DNA of 64,000 nt from Gibbula magus. Its lineage: Eukaryota > Mollusca > Gastropoda > Trochida > Trochidae. Under the pieces are notes generated by a model, which was not told the DNA's origin, did no database searches, and saw only the letters and a list, made by a program, of their open reading frames with translations. Made by a program: the position numbers and the translations under genes. This document shows, one piece after another, positions 24,601 through 35,056 of this stretch; position 1 is the first letter of the stretch, and each line of letters starts with the position of its first letter. The stretch spans positions 46,738,040-46,802,039 of the forward strand of contig OW388293.1 in assembly GCA_936450465.1 (NCBI GenBank), written 5' to 3'.

Positions 24601-27415
24601 ACATTTGAAACAGATTTACAAACAAACACGAGCAAGAACACAGGCACACACTTGCATTGATGTGATAATCACTCTCCAGATGTTTATTGGTACACAAGTT
24701 TACCGATAAGAGGTCTAGAGTTCCAATGGACTGTCATTTAAGTTAATTATAACATTATTATATTTCATAAATTTTCCAATGTTTCATCTTAAAATAAATC
24801 AATGTAGGATTGCCCAATATCGTATTGAACCCCAAGTGAATAAGATCCTGATGCATATAGTATGAACACTCGCTTTAGTCTATTCTTATCATATGTAAAC
24901 AGAGATTTATAAGAGTTTTAGAAAGACAACGAATAAACATCTATGGAAAATTGCCACCCTTGTTCTGAACAATTACTTTTTTTAATCAATATTATTAAAG
25001 AGCCATCAAATACGTGAGTGTTTCAAAATACAAAATGATTTTTTTTGGAAAATACACTAAACGCAAAAAGAAACTAACCCCACTTCTTTTTTTAATAACT
25101 TTTTAAGTATCAGAGATATTTGAGAAACGAGTTGTTCAAAAGAAAGCTGAATAACGTAGCGTTATGCTTACAACACGTTTAAAATTCCTGATCGATTCAT
25201 ATTGTGGCAAAATGCAGCTTGCTTAAGAAGATTTCGACCAGACTTCTGGTAGCCAATAAATGTGATTTAGATGTCCAGAAGAAGTTTTACTTTTGTGACA
25301 AGACAAACAGGTTGTATGCTTTACATCATAACACCTAAACGATGAACAATACTGAGTTAGTTTAAGTGTGAAACTTATGAAATATATTTTTTGTGTCATT
25401 AAAGATATTTCTCGTAATTTACCTTAGTGAAAACAAGTTTACTGTGTTGTCAAACGACTTAATAGTATTTAGGAAGACAGACGATTATTTATGTGAACAT
25501 TTTTGCTTGATAATGAAAATTTATTTTTTTTGTTTATCATCCAAACGCATTATCACACAAATGTAGCAAAATTCAAGCAGCATATGCATGAACTTAATGT
25601 TTCTACAGGGTATAAAAGGTGCCTACTTTGCATGATATGGCACACATGTACGAAATCATGCCGCGATTGACAAGTGGAGAAAGAGAAAGAGCTCTGGGGA
25701 TGTTGCCAATGCCTGTGGATGTCACCGTATGACCATTATACGACTTCATAAAATGCAGAAATGTAATTTATAAAAGATGATGTCAACAAATGTAACCTGA
25801 TTTGGCTTTAAAATTATTATTTTTTACGCGTCTTTACTGTAGGAGGTCGTAAAACAAGTTAAAAAATGCCTTTTTGACTCTCCAATCTCGTCCAGGTAAG
25901 GAGATATGAAAACGACTGTTTTTTAAACATTTATTTCTCAGAAATATGAACAAAATTTGTTTTGAAATTTCAAGATGTGTTTTGTTGGCTTCTAAAGACA
26001 TTATGGATCTCTGTTTCAGTCGTGTTTATCACTCGTGGATTGAATTATTTTGTATTTTGTATGTTGACGTTTCTTCTGCGGTTGAGTGTACATGTAAATA
26101 ACCGCCAACAATTATATGTTTCATTTTCTTTCATTACTCATAAACTTTGTTTTTCTTTCGTATCTTTGTAAATAGTGTGTAAGTTAGACCACAATGCTTT
26201 GCGCTTGAAAATAAAAGACTTGATCTTTATTTAGATTGTTAACACCTTTACTCATTAGTGCAATTTCTCGGCTTATTTCGGGTCAAAATTCTTTTGAAAA
26301 ATTAAGTGTATATACATGTATTTCATGGAGATAGATTTTTGGCAACTTTCCTATATATGTATCAACATACTTGATGGCTCTTTCACATTTTGTGAAATCC
26401 AAGCTGTACCAAAACCAAAGCTTGATAATATATCAATAATAATTTATACACCGATTCCAAGTGGGACTTTTGCTGAATTAATTAGATAATATAACTTGAT
26501 AAGATGTGAGATGTATACGGATAGTTACTTTGATGCAATTTTAAAAGTATTAGCCAGTAGACAGTTCTCATTGGTACCCTAGCCTGTCGCATTACCCATA
26601 TGTAATTCTGATGGTAATATTTAGCTTATTAGTGACGTATCGATTGGTTTATGTCTGAGAATGCCAATTACACAACATGAATAAAGTGTTCAATTTATGT
26701 TGTATCACATATAATTATACTATTGTGCAAAAGAAACTTCCCCACTAGATATTACAAATTATTTCCACCCACAAGCGATACTAATTACTTCTACTAAAAC
26801 AGATCTACATCATATTTTCAGAAGTCAACTAAACAAAATTAGAATTTTCAAAACATTATCTGTTCATTTTTGTGAGAAGGACACGTTTTTAGACGAGGTA
26901 GGACAGTCAAAAAGGGCTTTTTGGTTTCAAATTGTTAGAATTATGAAGTCCTATAGTGGTGGCATTTTTTGAAATTTATGTTCAAGCAGGTTATTTTTGT
27001 CGATAACACTTTTTATTAATCAAATGTCTACATTTTATCATTGTTTAATCTTAAAACCCACATTTTCTGGCCAAAACGCGATTTCAGCACCCCATGTGTA
27101 TATGAACAGACATAAAATTAATAAGTATCATTCACTGAAGTATGAAATTGAGTATTTCTTTACAAAACAGACATATTATGAAAGTATGACAATGAACAGA
27201 CACATATGAAAATGGGAAATTCAAAAGTTCAACTTAGCGTGGACCAATGTACCAAAAATATCATATAAATAAAATTATAAGAATACAAAGGTCGATAGGT
27301 ATTAAAATTGATATTTGATAGAACCCAGTCAAAAACAAAAAAAATTACCTGCATTGTTGAAGAAAAGCAATATAATTACAAGTATCCACACAACACTTTG
27401 AAACACCCATCCCAT
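15431..27415 (-). CDS. Secreted PAN/apple plus C-type lectin protein, four exons
   Basis: Spliced gene read from 27415 down to 15431. Exons are 27415-27349, 20188-19934, 17105-16920 and 15636-15431, totalling 714 bases: 237 residues plus TGA. All three introns are phase 1 with GT...AG borders, and the joined frame is open throughout. Residues 1-22 are a signal peptide. Residues 23 to about 108 form a PAN/apple-like domain, and about 109 to 237 form a C-type lectin domain. Secretion and ligand recognition, for example in mucus or immunity, are the usual roles of such proteins. The lectin long loop has SAP where calcium-dependent sugar binders carry EPN or QPD, and the WND motif is missing, so classical calcium/mannose binding is not predicted. 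Intron 1 (7.2 kb) houses a DIRS-like element, a MITE and a Tc1/mariner relic. The model is inferred from sequence; transcripts would confirm it. Confidence 0.8.
15785..16240. repeat. Divergent Tc1/mariner-type repeat, copy 1
   Basis: Shares blocks in order with 26725-27200: GTGCAAAA start, GAATTTTCAAAACA, GTCAAA.GGGC.TTTTTGG, GCGATTTCAGC.CCCCA, GAACAGACATA. It lies in intron 3 of lectin gene 1. Likely a non-autonomous relic related to the mariner fragment at 25650; no coding. Confidence 0.55.
16318..16480. repeat. GGGGTATATG / GTCCGTCCGTCTGTC dispersed repeat
   Basis: Begins TATACCCTTGTCTAACAGGGCAAGCGGGGTATATG, then a GTCCGTCCGTCTGTC tract and GAGCGTATCTCC, an arrangement common in molluscan genomes. 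It lies within intron 3 of lectin gene 1. Confidence 0.6.
16920..17105 (-). CDS. Lectin gene 1, exon 3: N-terminal half of CTLD
   Basis: 186-bp symmetrical exon (acceptor TTGTCACAG, donor GTAAGT, phase 1-1). It reads DDCPRQSWSFHKPTGYCLKY, then CENEGSRLVNVMDAAQNDV and FVGRYSG. The opening cysteine pair and the LVNV...QNDF helix are typical of the first half of a CTLD. The exon at 52913-52728 has the same length, phases and most residues, showing duplication. Confidence 0.9.
17225..17360. mobile_element. MITE family A, partial copy
   Basis: Shares GCTGATTTAAGC, GAAATGCATAGCGGGC and AAGGAAATACGGCAAGGC with the full copies at 8738 and 23231 but lacks both termini. It is within intron 2 of lectin gene 1. 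Confidence 0.6.
18660..19152. mobile_element. MITE family B (CATCGGCAAAAGAAACTTATC ends), copy 1
   Basis: Near-perfect inverted ends: CTCATCGGCAAAAGAAACTT at about 18661 and AAGTTTCTTTTGCCGATGAG at about 19132. Flanking TA on both sides fits a Tc1/mariner-type target duplication. A more divergent copy in inverted orientation is at 47425-47925. It is located in intron 2 of lectin gene 1. Confidence 0.8.
19505..19905. repeat. Minisatellite of about 59 bp resembling part of the PAN exon
   Basis: About seven units, with CTGAATGTAA-type starts near 19509, 19562, 19620, 19679, 19740, 19799 and 19859. Each contains a TTCCCTTCAATTGTGTC-like core and a later GTAGCAAA. The adjoining PAN exon has CTCCTTCAGTTGTGTC followed by GTAGCACAAA at about 20026-20060, so units look like decayed copies of an exon segment. 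The array ends about 30 bases before the exon's donor site. Confidence 0.75.
19934..20188 (-). CDS. Lectin gene 1, exon 2: PAN/apple-like domain
   Basis: 255-bp symmetrical exon, acceptor CATTTCAG above 20188 and donor GTAGGT below 19934, phase 1 on both sides. It reads NTLTAKNLSRGACIYACYW, then SPLCATMIYDTTEGECYHS. The C-x3-C-x5-C...C spacing and the order of hydrophobic residues fit the central part of a PAN_1/apple domain, a protein- or carbohydrate-binding module. It joins in frame to the CTLD exon (Gly-Ser-Asp-Asp-Cys). Confidence 0.8.
20840..20895. repeat. Internal complementary region of the minus DIRS-like element
   Basis: GAGTTATCAACGGGTAGTTT...GTTTACTCAAAAAGTACTATT is the reverse complement of the element's outer end at about 20605-20660 (AATAGTACGCTTTTGAGTAAAC...GTTGATAACC). 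In DIRS replication this region templates joining of the two ends. Confidence 0.7.
20990..21500 (-). pseudogene. Tyrosine recombinase fragment (DIRS-like)
   Basis: Reads AVAKTVATAQRESTRKLYNF, then KGFDILAVTVPQVAKCL and AAIMFVIRKREPGVDISALK, matching the core-binding half of the plus-strand recombinase at 59071-59340. After a stop at about 21198 the homologous frame resumes (WDLAVIMNHLKSDFYEPLAK) and then degenerates. The catalytic half (Arg, His-x-x-Arg, Tyr) is absent. Confidence 0.85.
21513..21760 (-). pseudogene. Start of DIRS-type reverse transcriptase, truncated
   Basis: The minus-strand frames contain GPVGGRLSRFVAKWCQLG and NEYV, reminiscent of the GGRL..F...W opening of DIRS reverse transcriptases. 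The catalytic palm motifs do not follow; sequence passes straight to the recombinase, so an internal deletion removed them. Confidence 0.55.
21901..22690 (-). pseudogene. DIRS-like gag, broken
   Basis: Starts near 22670 with MALPYSRFCGRC followed by a cysteine/histidine cluster (DPHACCRLCRTTC, ENRCTEC) like a zinc-binding region. Two stops and a frame change interrupt it. The downstream frame (22611-21901) is open and ends in a helical region (ILGMADSIAHACQAMTEFAK, LTDLPPEIRSHL-like). The C-terminal half is intact, but the whole is not translatable as one protein. Confidence 0.65.
23231..23467. mobile_element. MITE family A, copy 3
   Basis: Full-length copy (CAACTTCCAATCGCAAGGC ... GACTTGCATTGGGAAGTTGG) closely matching 8738-8973, nested in the DIRS-like element. 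Confidence 0.85.
23840..25050. other. Intron 1 of the lectin gene, no feature recognised
   Basis: AT-rich intronic DNA between the DIRS-like element and the mariner relic. No gene or clear repeat was identified. Confidence 0.4.
25645..25775 (+). pseudogene. Tc1/mariner-like transposase N-terminal relic
   Basis: Reads MPRLTSGERERALGML from about 25658 and, after a frame change, DVANACGCHRMTIIRLHKM. This is the helix-turn-helix DNA-binding start of a Tc1-like transposase. Nothing of the catalytic DDE domain follows. Surrounding AT-rich DNA carries CAAAAAGAAACT-type ends (about 25067 and 26730) related to MITE family B. Confidence 0.7.
26725..27205. repeat. Divergent Tc1/mariner-type repeat, copy 2
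   Basis: Begins GTGCAAAAGAAACTTCCCC and shares an ordered series of blocks with 15785-16240. It lies immediately upstream (in genome coordinates) of the signal-peptide exon, inside intron 1. Confidence 0.55.
27349..27415 (-). CDS. Lectin gene 1, exon 1: signal peptide
   Basis: Reads MGWVFQSVVWILVIILLFFN and ends at a GTAATT donor in phase 1. It is a classical short first coding exon: Met, a 16-residue hydrophobic core and small residues near the cleavage site (NNAG). The single base left over joins exon 2 to give glycine and keeps the frame. Upstream untranslated sequence and promoter were not identified. Confidence 0.75.
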
Positions 27416-27734
27416 ACTTCTCTAAACATGAATTGACAACAAATATCACTTGCGGATGTTTATAAACTTAATTGAAAGCTTTTGGCCTGACAACATGAAT
27501 ATTGGATTTCATCTTTGAATATTTCTTTGGAGCGCAATCAACCGGAATATTCTTATTCTTTTTTCTCAGGACTCGAACAGATGTTTCTCGATTTGACGTC
27601 AAAAGGTATTAAATTACACTTGTGATGTCAACCAATTGTTCTGGAAAAGTGCCGGAAAATGCTTTGTTTAGCGATTGATGGAGACAAGCATGAGTTCTGC
27701 AGAAGTTGACTCACAGACCAGTGGACTTGTGTTT

Positions 27735-28102
27735 TAAAGGAGCAGTAGCACGTTTTTTTTGCAAATTTTATTTTTCAAATTTCCCTTACATAATGATAGT
27801 TTATGTCATTTATATTTACTTTAGAGGGTAAAACATCTTATTAAACAAACCAATTATCCGTAGTGGTAAAACGGTGTTGCGTATAAAACAAAAATTACAA
27901 GGCGGCCATTTTATTGTGAACACAATTTATTATTTCGAATTTTACAAAAACGATTTCCATGGCTTTACTGAGCTATGTACACTCATTTTTAACTTGATTT
28001 ACCGAAGAGAGAAGCGCGTTTTACTATTGGTGAAATTATTTTTCAAATACATTTCATCGACTTATTTTAGCAAAAAAATGTGCCACTGCCCCTTTAATTT
28101 AA
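27735..28102. mobile_element. MITE family C (TTTAAAGGRGCWGTAGCAC ends), copy 1
   Basis: The left end is TTTTAAAGGAGCAGTAGCAC and the right end is GTGCCACTGCCCCTTTAA. The interior matches 62240-62580 over its whole length (GAGGGTAAAACATCTTATTA, AACCAATTATCCGTAGTGG, GGCGGCCATT). Open frames inside are accidental. Confidence 0.85.
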
Positions 28103-28423
28103 ACGTAACCAGCATATATTGTCATATTGCCTGATGAGAAAGAAGTTATTATTTAGATTTAGGATTTTATATTTTAAATTCAACAAGTGAAACTGAGAGA
28201 ATTATTTACAGCCGGACAGTGATATAATAATTTTATAAACTGTGTGGGGAAGCGAACAGGAAGATAACGAGTCCCATAGAATGCACTTCAGTGATTGGTT
28301 TGAGACAGGATAAATACTTAGATAATATACAGGGTAATTATTTAGCGTATTAATGGGCGAGAGTGATTTTAAACTGAAGAATGAAATATGTTTGTTATTA
28401 TAATTAGAGTATGTTAAATTTAG
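28103..28423. other. Short unassigned stretch
   Basis: AT-rich, with no recognised feature, between MITE C and the composite repeat. Confidence 0.35.
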
Positions 28424-29220
28424 TTAAATAACGAAGTATACTGAATACGTGCAATTTCACAATAACAGAATGGCGAGTCTTAGAATATGAGAGGCGCGCA
28501 AATGGTACAAGTGTCGAAGGTGTCAGGAGAAATGATTGGAGGATCGAGGGGAAACACCAAAGTTTAAGGGGAGGACTTTAAAGGTTAAAATGGAATGTTG
28601 AGAGGAGAGAGAGTTGCACGGTCGAGAGTAGACATCTCTAGTGTTAGCTTGAGAAGACGCGTCGTGTATGGATGTACCATAGGGACATAAATTCAAATTC
28701 CGTGCCACGAAGAGTAACAAGAGTCATAAGAAGATGAAATATCCCACCGGTCACACATAATTTGAAAAACACATCTTTGACAGATAATTGTAACCGTAAT
28801 CGCACTTCAGTTGCTTAGTTTCATGTAAGAAAAATGGAAACGGAAAGAAATAACATTTCAGATTATCAGAAATCTGAAAATATCAAAATGCACCACTTCA
28901 GTTAGTGGGTAATACACATCCAAAGTTTCAGGAAGGTATGATGAAGAGTTTTGGAGCTGTGCTACGGAAACGAATCTGTCTCTGAACAAAGTCCAAATCA
29001 AACACGTTTCTATGGAAACAAAAAAACCCAGAAATCTCAAAATATCAAAAGGCACCACTTCAGTAGTAGGGTAATACACATGGGACGTTTCAGAAAGATA
29101 TCATGAACGGTTTCCGAGTTCTGCTCCGGAAACGAAATGATTACGGACGGACAGACGGTTAGACGGACATACAAACGGACAAGGCGACGACTATATCCCA
29201 CGTATTACATACCGTGAAAG
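28424..29220 (+). repeat. Composite repeat module, copy 2
   Basis: Near-identical to 1-790, including the CGGACGGACAGACGG tail. The low divergence indicates a recent common source. Confidence 0.85.
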
Positions 29221-30731
29221 AAAGGAGATAACATTCAGAAAATCGAAAAACATCGATCTGTCACAGCTGAAAGTTGAACTCAACTCGGCTATATCAGATC
29301 ATAAAGATCTCTCTTTAGACCAAAGCCTTGACCTTTACAACAACTCTGCTGAAGACATCATTTATAAACATGCCCGTGTTCGAACACAAACCGTCACCAT
29401 TCATACCAATGAACCCTGGTACAACGACGATATTCGGAATGAGAAGAGGAGAAGAAGGTGGAAAAGCAGATGCGTTGGTCAGGCCTCGAATTTCACAAGC
29501 AATTACACAATGCGCAGAGAAATTGTGTCACAGCCTTAATTGAGCAGGCAAAGAAAGACGATTTCACAGATGCTATACACTCAGCGTCTGGTAGCAAGGA
29601 AATGTACACTCTCATGAATAAACTCCTCCATTAGAAGAGGGAGCAAGTTTTGCCTACACATACATCTCCACAAGAACTGGCTGAACGTTTTTCACAATTC
29701 TTCTTTGAAAAGATCACAAAGATCCGAGACAGCATGAATGTTACCAGTGGACTTGCACCTTCTACAGCCTCACGGGAAATAGATCCCACTGCAGTTAAGA
29801 AACTCAACTGCTTCAGTGCCACAACTGAAATGGAAGTAGAGAAAAATCAAAGAATGCAACGAGTCATTAATCCCACTGATCACTCACATCATTAACCAAT
29901 CTCTCACTACCGGGAAGGTAACAGTGTCGATGAAAGAGGCACTCGTCAACCCACTGATAAAAAATTCCCAGCTGGATCCAGATCTATTTCAAAACTATAG
30001 GCCAGTGTCAAACCTGTCTTATTTGTCTAAGCTAGCAGAAAGGGTTGTGGCAGCGCGACTCACGGATCATATGCTATCTAATGGATCATATGAACCTCTA
30101 CAATCTGCATATCGACTGGGTCATAGCACGGAAACTTCACTTGTCCGCATACAAAATGACTTGCTCAAGGCCATTGACACTGACGGAGCTGCAGTTCTAG
30201 TTTTACTAGATTTATCTTCGGCCTTTGATACCATTGATCATGATGTTTTGATCAATCTCCTCCAGTCCAGAATTGGAATATCAGGCTCAGCACTGGAATG
30301 GTTGAAATCCTACCTGTCAGCGAAACATCAATAAGTCAATATAAACGGAAATTCTTCAGGAAAGGTTAAGCTCAAATTTGGAGCTCCGCAAGGCTCCGTG
30401 TTAGGTCATATCCTTTTTACAACATATACCCTGCCCCTGGGAGACATCGCTCGACATCCCAGCCTAAACTTCCATCTCTATGCCGACGACACACAGATTT
30501 ACCTGGGTTTCAAGCCATCAAGCAGTTCATACGCCAAGTCAACAATTGTGTGGCTGATATCAGAGTATGGATGTCAAACAATGTTTTAAATGACGACAAG
30601 ACAGAAGTCCTAGTCTCGATCCCAAACAATCCAAACTGGCTGGACCGATGCCAAGTGTAATTATTGGCGACTGCAGCGTACAACCTAGTCAAGAGGCTCG
30701 AAACCTCGGAGTGATTTTCGACACTACACTA
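29221..30731 (+). mobile_element. L2/CR1-like LINE, 5' part of interrupted copy
   Basis: Linker frame YNNSAEDIIYKHARVRTQ and NEPWYNDDIRNEKR, then reverse transcriptase: FQNYRPVSNLSYLSKLAERV, LLDLSSAFDTIDHDVLINL, GAPQGSVLG and FHLYADDTQIYLGF (the YADD active site). A stop interrupts the frame at about 30332, and frameshifts occur before 29924 and after 30589. The frame reaches NLGVIFDTTL at 30731, where the inverted-repeat transposon is inserted. It resumes at 44192 with the expected SLEKHVSTICK. The endonuclease domain is not found upstream. The copy is inactive. Confidence 0.85.
30726..30730 (+). repeat. Target-site duplication ACACT (left)
   Basis: ACACT here matches ACACT at 44192-44196, on the two sides of the inverted-repeat element; merging them restores the LINE reading frame D-T-T-L-S-L. 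Confidence 0.6.
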
Positions 30732-30862
30732 TATGGAAGGAGATTTGTGCCAAAAATGAAGACATGTTGACTTGTAACTTGTAAAGTGTAACATGTCGTT
30801 GTCAACCATACAAGTCTCGAAAAGACAAGTCCAACCATGCAAAACTAACATTTTAATCCTGT

Positions 30863-30875
30863 CAATCTTAACTTT
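30863..30875 (+). repeat. Target-site duplication of the L1-like element (3' side)
   Basis: CAATCTTAACTTT, repeated exactly at 36676-36688. Confidence 0.85.
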
Positions 30876-31199
30876 TTTCTTTTTTTTTATATATATTTTA
30901 TTTTATTTTATTTTATTTTTTATTACGTAAAGTGTTGACCGCCACGATTACATAAAAAAAATCACCCCTACATGACCCACGTGGCTAGGGGTTGGCGGGG
31001 ATTTAATCAATTCATGTGTACATTTGCGGGTTCTGTTTAAGTAACATTGTAACACTATAACGTAATTTCGTTTTATCCTAACAAAAAGCAAAGGATGAGA
31101 GAGATTTAACGGAGGCTGAGAAAGAAAGAGAAAAGAAAACAAACAAAAAACAACAACAATAAAAAAACAAAACAAAAAAAAACAAAAAAAAGAGAAAAA

Positions 31200-31250
31200 A
31201 AAAGAAGAAAAAAACGGACGGGGGGGGGGGGGGGGGGGGATGGGGGGATG
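31200..31250. other. Long G-run in LINE 3' untranslated region
   Basis: A run of about 20 consecutive G (31219-31239) followed by ATGGGGGGATGGG. It could form a G-quadruplex on the plus strand, i.e. antisense to the LINE. Homopolymer length is unreliable in assemblies. Confidence 0.6.
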
Positions 31251-31294
31251 GGAAGCTGTGAAGTACGCCGGCGGGCTATGTGTTTTCAGCGGTT

Positions 31295-34200
31295 TTAAGT
31301 GTTATTCAACGTTGACCATTTGTTTTGTGGCGTGGTATTCACTGGGCGGAAAATGTATTTTTCAATTTCGTATGTTTGTCTGATATGCTTTAGCAGTCCT
31401 GAGAAATGTAAATGTGTTTCTTTGTTTTTACAAGAGTATATATACATTTTGAGAATATAGTACAAATGATTTGTCAGAATACTTAGATTGGGGTCTCCAA
31501 GTAGGAAGGTTGATTTTGAAATAGACAATTTCGTCTTTGTTTTTTCTTCAAACCATGTTCGAAATTGTTTTATCAAATTCTGTGAATTCCTACAGTCATA
31601 GAAAAGATGTTCAAGAGTTTCTGCTTCCTCGACACAAAAGAAGCAATAACTACTGTCAGATATCCCTATCTTTTGAAGAAAAGTTTGTGTTGTCATAATG
31701 CGATGGAGAATTTTATATTGAAAATGTCGGGTCTTATTATCAGTACAACTCCTGTTTATGTTATGGAAACACTTTGACATATAGTCTGTCGTGATTAGCA
31801 TTTCTAATTTTGATGACCATTTATTTGAGATTTTGTCTAATGGAGCTCTATCCTTATCACATAAAATGTGATAAATGAACTTAATGTCTTTCGACGAGAT
31901 TAGTCGCTTCAATATTTCACTCCTATTCTCTTCATCGATTTTACGGAAATGGCCTCTTTTCAACACGTTTGTCCATTCCTTTGGAAGAGCTTCTATTAGT
32001 TTAAAATATAGCAAATAGGTTCCAGTAAGCTTATATTGTTCTCTAAGCGTGTTAAAGTCAATCAAAGTTCCAGTGTCCGTGTAGATGTCATGAATGTATT
32101 TCAAACCACTGTCATGCCATTTACGAAATTCTTTAAAGTCGTTTAGTTTAAAAAAAATTTAAATGGGGAGTTTTACGAATTCATTAGCAGTTGTTGTTTG
32201 CACATTCGCTATAAGGCTATAGCTAAAATTAACATTTTGCCAGAATTTGTTTTTTAATACTTTACTTATGTATTGCAATTGTTTTCTTTGGAAATCGAAG
32301 ATAGTAGTATATCCGTATGGGCAAAGGATTTCTTTAACCAATGATTGCCATATGCCTTCCGATGATAAAAGTCGCTTGATCCACGTTATTTTCATATATC
32401 TGTCAAACATTTCAACGTTTATCATTTTCAGTCCACCATTTTCATATTCGTTTACAATCATTGTTCTCTTTATTCTATCCCTTTTGCCAGACCATACAAA
32501 CTGATAAAACAGAGAGTTTAATTTTTTAAAGAATTCTTTGTCTGGACTTGGAAGAGAAATAAAGAGATGTGTGAATAATGGTAATATTTGTGACTTAAGT
32601 ATGGTGATTTTGCCTCTGAGAGTTAGACATCTCTTTGCCCATGAGAAAATTGCTCTTCTTGCTTTTTCAAATTGTTTAGTAAAATTTATTGAGATCATCT
32701 TATTTAAATCTGTATCAAACATAATAAGAAGGATTTTGAACGGTTCTTTTGACCACTGCATGGGGATATGAGGACAGAGTTGTTCACTGCAATCTTTCTT
32801 TGAGCCTATCCATATTGCTCTAGTTTTTTCGCAATTAATTTTTAATCCCGAGCATACTGCAAATTTCTTTAGTACTGAAATAAGTTCAACAAGACTAGCT
32901 TCAGATCCATCAAGGGTGAAATTTGCGTCGTCCGCATATTGAAATGTTGTATAGGTTACTCCATTTATATCAATGGCTTTTATGTTTTTATTATGCTTAA
33001 TTGCGTTTGATAGTAATTCGGCGCACACGAGAAACAAATATGGCGACAACGGATCTCCTTGCCTACAGCCTCTGCCAAGATTGAAATAATCTGATATATG
33101 ACCTGCATTAATGATAGCACTACAAATATCCGATTGGAAAAGTTTTACCCATTTTCTAAAAGACGGACCAAAGTTGAATGATTCTAATGCTTTGTCTATA
33201 AAGTCCCATTCGATAGTATCAAAAGCTTTTTCAAAGTCAACTGTAACAAGTAGGCCAGGTATCTTATTCAATTCACAATAATCTAACAAATCATATAATA
33301 TTCTCGTGTTTTCTCCAATGAATCTACCTTTAAGGAAGCCTGTTTGAGTTTTACTTATTATATCTGGTAATACTTGTTTCATTCTGTACGCAATCGCGCT
33401 TGAAACAATCTTATAGTCTATATTCAAGAGACTTATAGGTCGCCAATTTTTTAATTAATGTCTATCACGCCCTTCTTTTGGGAAGCATGTTATTATACCC
33501 TGCCGTTGAAATAGTGAGAGACTTGATTTTTCAAAAGCATATTGGATGGATTTCCATAAGAAAACACCCATATCCTTCCAAAAGAATTTATAAAATTCTG
33601 CAGTGAAGCCGTCAGAGCCAGGACTTTTCCCCTTTTTCATATGTTTTAAGGCTTGTAAGCATTCATTAAGGGAGATATCGCCTTCACAGCTTTCTCGCTT
33701 TTCAATAGATAAGCTAGTATTCGATTCAACAAACATATCGAGGTCTTTTTCCCAATTTGTATCCTGTTTACTTGTATAAAGACTTTGATAGAAATGCGAT
33801 GTTTCATTCATTATTTGGTTTCTATCGGTTATTGTTATATTGTTTTGATCTGTTAGTTCACACATGTTTTTGTTTATAAAGTTTCTTTTTTCCAAGTTAA
33901 GAAAATATTCAGTGTTCTTTTCTCCTTCTTCATACCATTTTGCTTTACTTCTGAAAATAATACCTTTTATTTTGTTTGTTCTGAAGCTCTCTAACTCCGT
34001 TTTCTTTTCAGTTAGAGTAGTTATTTCATCTTCATTTAAAATATGATAATTTGCCTCAAGATTGTTAATAGTTTTTTCCAAAATCTTTTCACGTTTTTTA
34101 CGCTCTTTCATAGTTTTAATCGAATATGAAATTGTTTCACTTCTGATTTTCATTTTTAATAGTTCGAAAAGTTGTTGGTCATTTATTGCAAATTGTCTGG

Positions 34201-35056
34201 AAATAATATCCCTACTGTCATTTGAGATACAAAATTCATCTATTGTATCACTGATAATTTCATTAACTAAATGAACGTAATGTGTGTCATATAGGAGAGA
34301 GTTATTGAATTTCCAGTATCCTGGTCCCCTCTCGATAGGTTGTAAGGAGAGTTCTAATGATATGTATGAATGGTCTGATTTATAGCTAATACCTATGGAT
34401 GCTGATTTGACCAGGGACATAGCGTCTTCTGCTATCAAAAAATAGTCTAATCTGCTTTGTTTAAGGGGATTTGTTTTGCGCCATGTGTATTGCATCTTGT
34501 CAGGGTTAAGTATCCTCCACGGGTCAAATAATTCTAAAGTCTCTTTCATTTCCTGTATTGCTTTATTTGCTTGTGGATTGTTTCTGTGTTTGTAATTGTA
34601 CGTGTCCTTAACATAGTCTTGAACCACGTTCCAGTGTCCAGCCATGCACGGAATTCCCGGTAGATGTAACACTATTTCAAGTAAAGTTTTAAAGAAGTCG
34701 GGGGTGTCGGTATTCGGAACGTAGATATTTGTAATAGAGAAACGAATATTTTCAACAGTTATATCAAGAATAACAAAACGACCGTTTTCATCACTTATGA
34801 TGTCATGGATAGTGTACTCGAAATTATTTTTTAAAAGAATCGCGACGCCCGAGCTATTACTTGTGCCATGTGCAAAATATGAGCGATAGCCCCATTCTGT
34901 TGTCCAAGCAAGTTCATTAATTTTAGTGCTGTGTGTTTCTTGTAGAAATGCAATTGAACATTGTTTTGACCTGAGGAAATGAAAAATATCTCTTCTTTTA
35001 TTTGAATCAGATTGGAGGCCCCTTGCATTCATTGACAAAATAATAAAATTAGCCAT
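31295..35056 (-). pseudogene. L1/Tx1-like ORF2: endonuclease, reverse transcriptase, C-terminal Cys motif
   Basis: One frame of about 1253 codons interrupted only by TAA at 33455-33457 and TAA at 32159-32161. The N-terminus is an APE-type endonuclease: ILSMNARGL, QETHSTK, SRLDYFLI and YKSDHSYI. The GDWN metal-site motif reads AGHWNVVQD, an Asp-to-His change expected to impair nicking. The reverse transcriptase carries GKSPGSDGFTAEFYK, NWRPISLLN, VTVDFEKAFDTIEWDF, GCRQGDPLSPYLF and the active site QYADDANFT. The C-terminus has CFFCVEEAETLEHLFYDC, a zinc-knuckle-like motif of L1-group proteins. The enzyme would nick target DNA and reverse-transcribe the LINE RNA; this copy cannot make the full protein. 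Confidence 0.92.
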
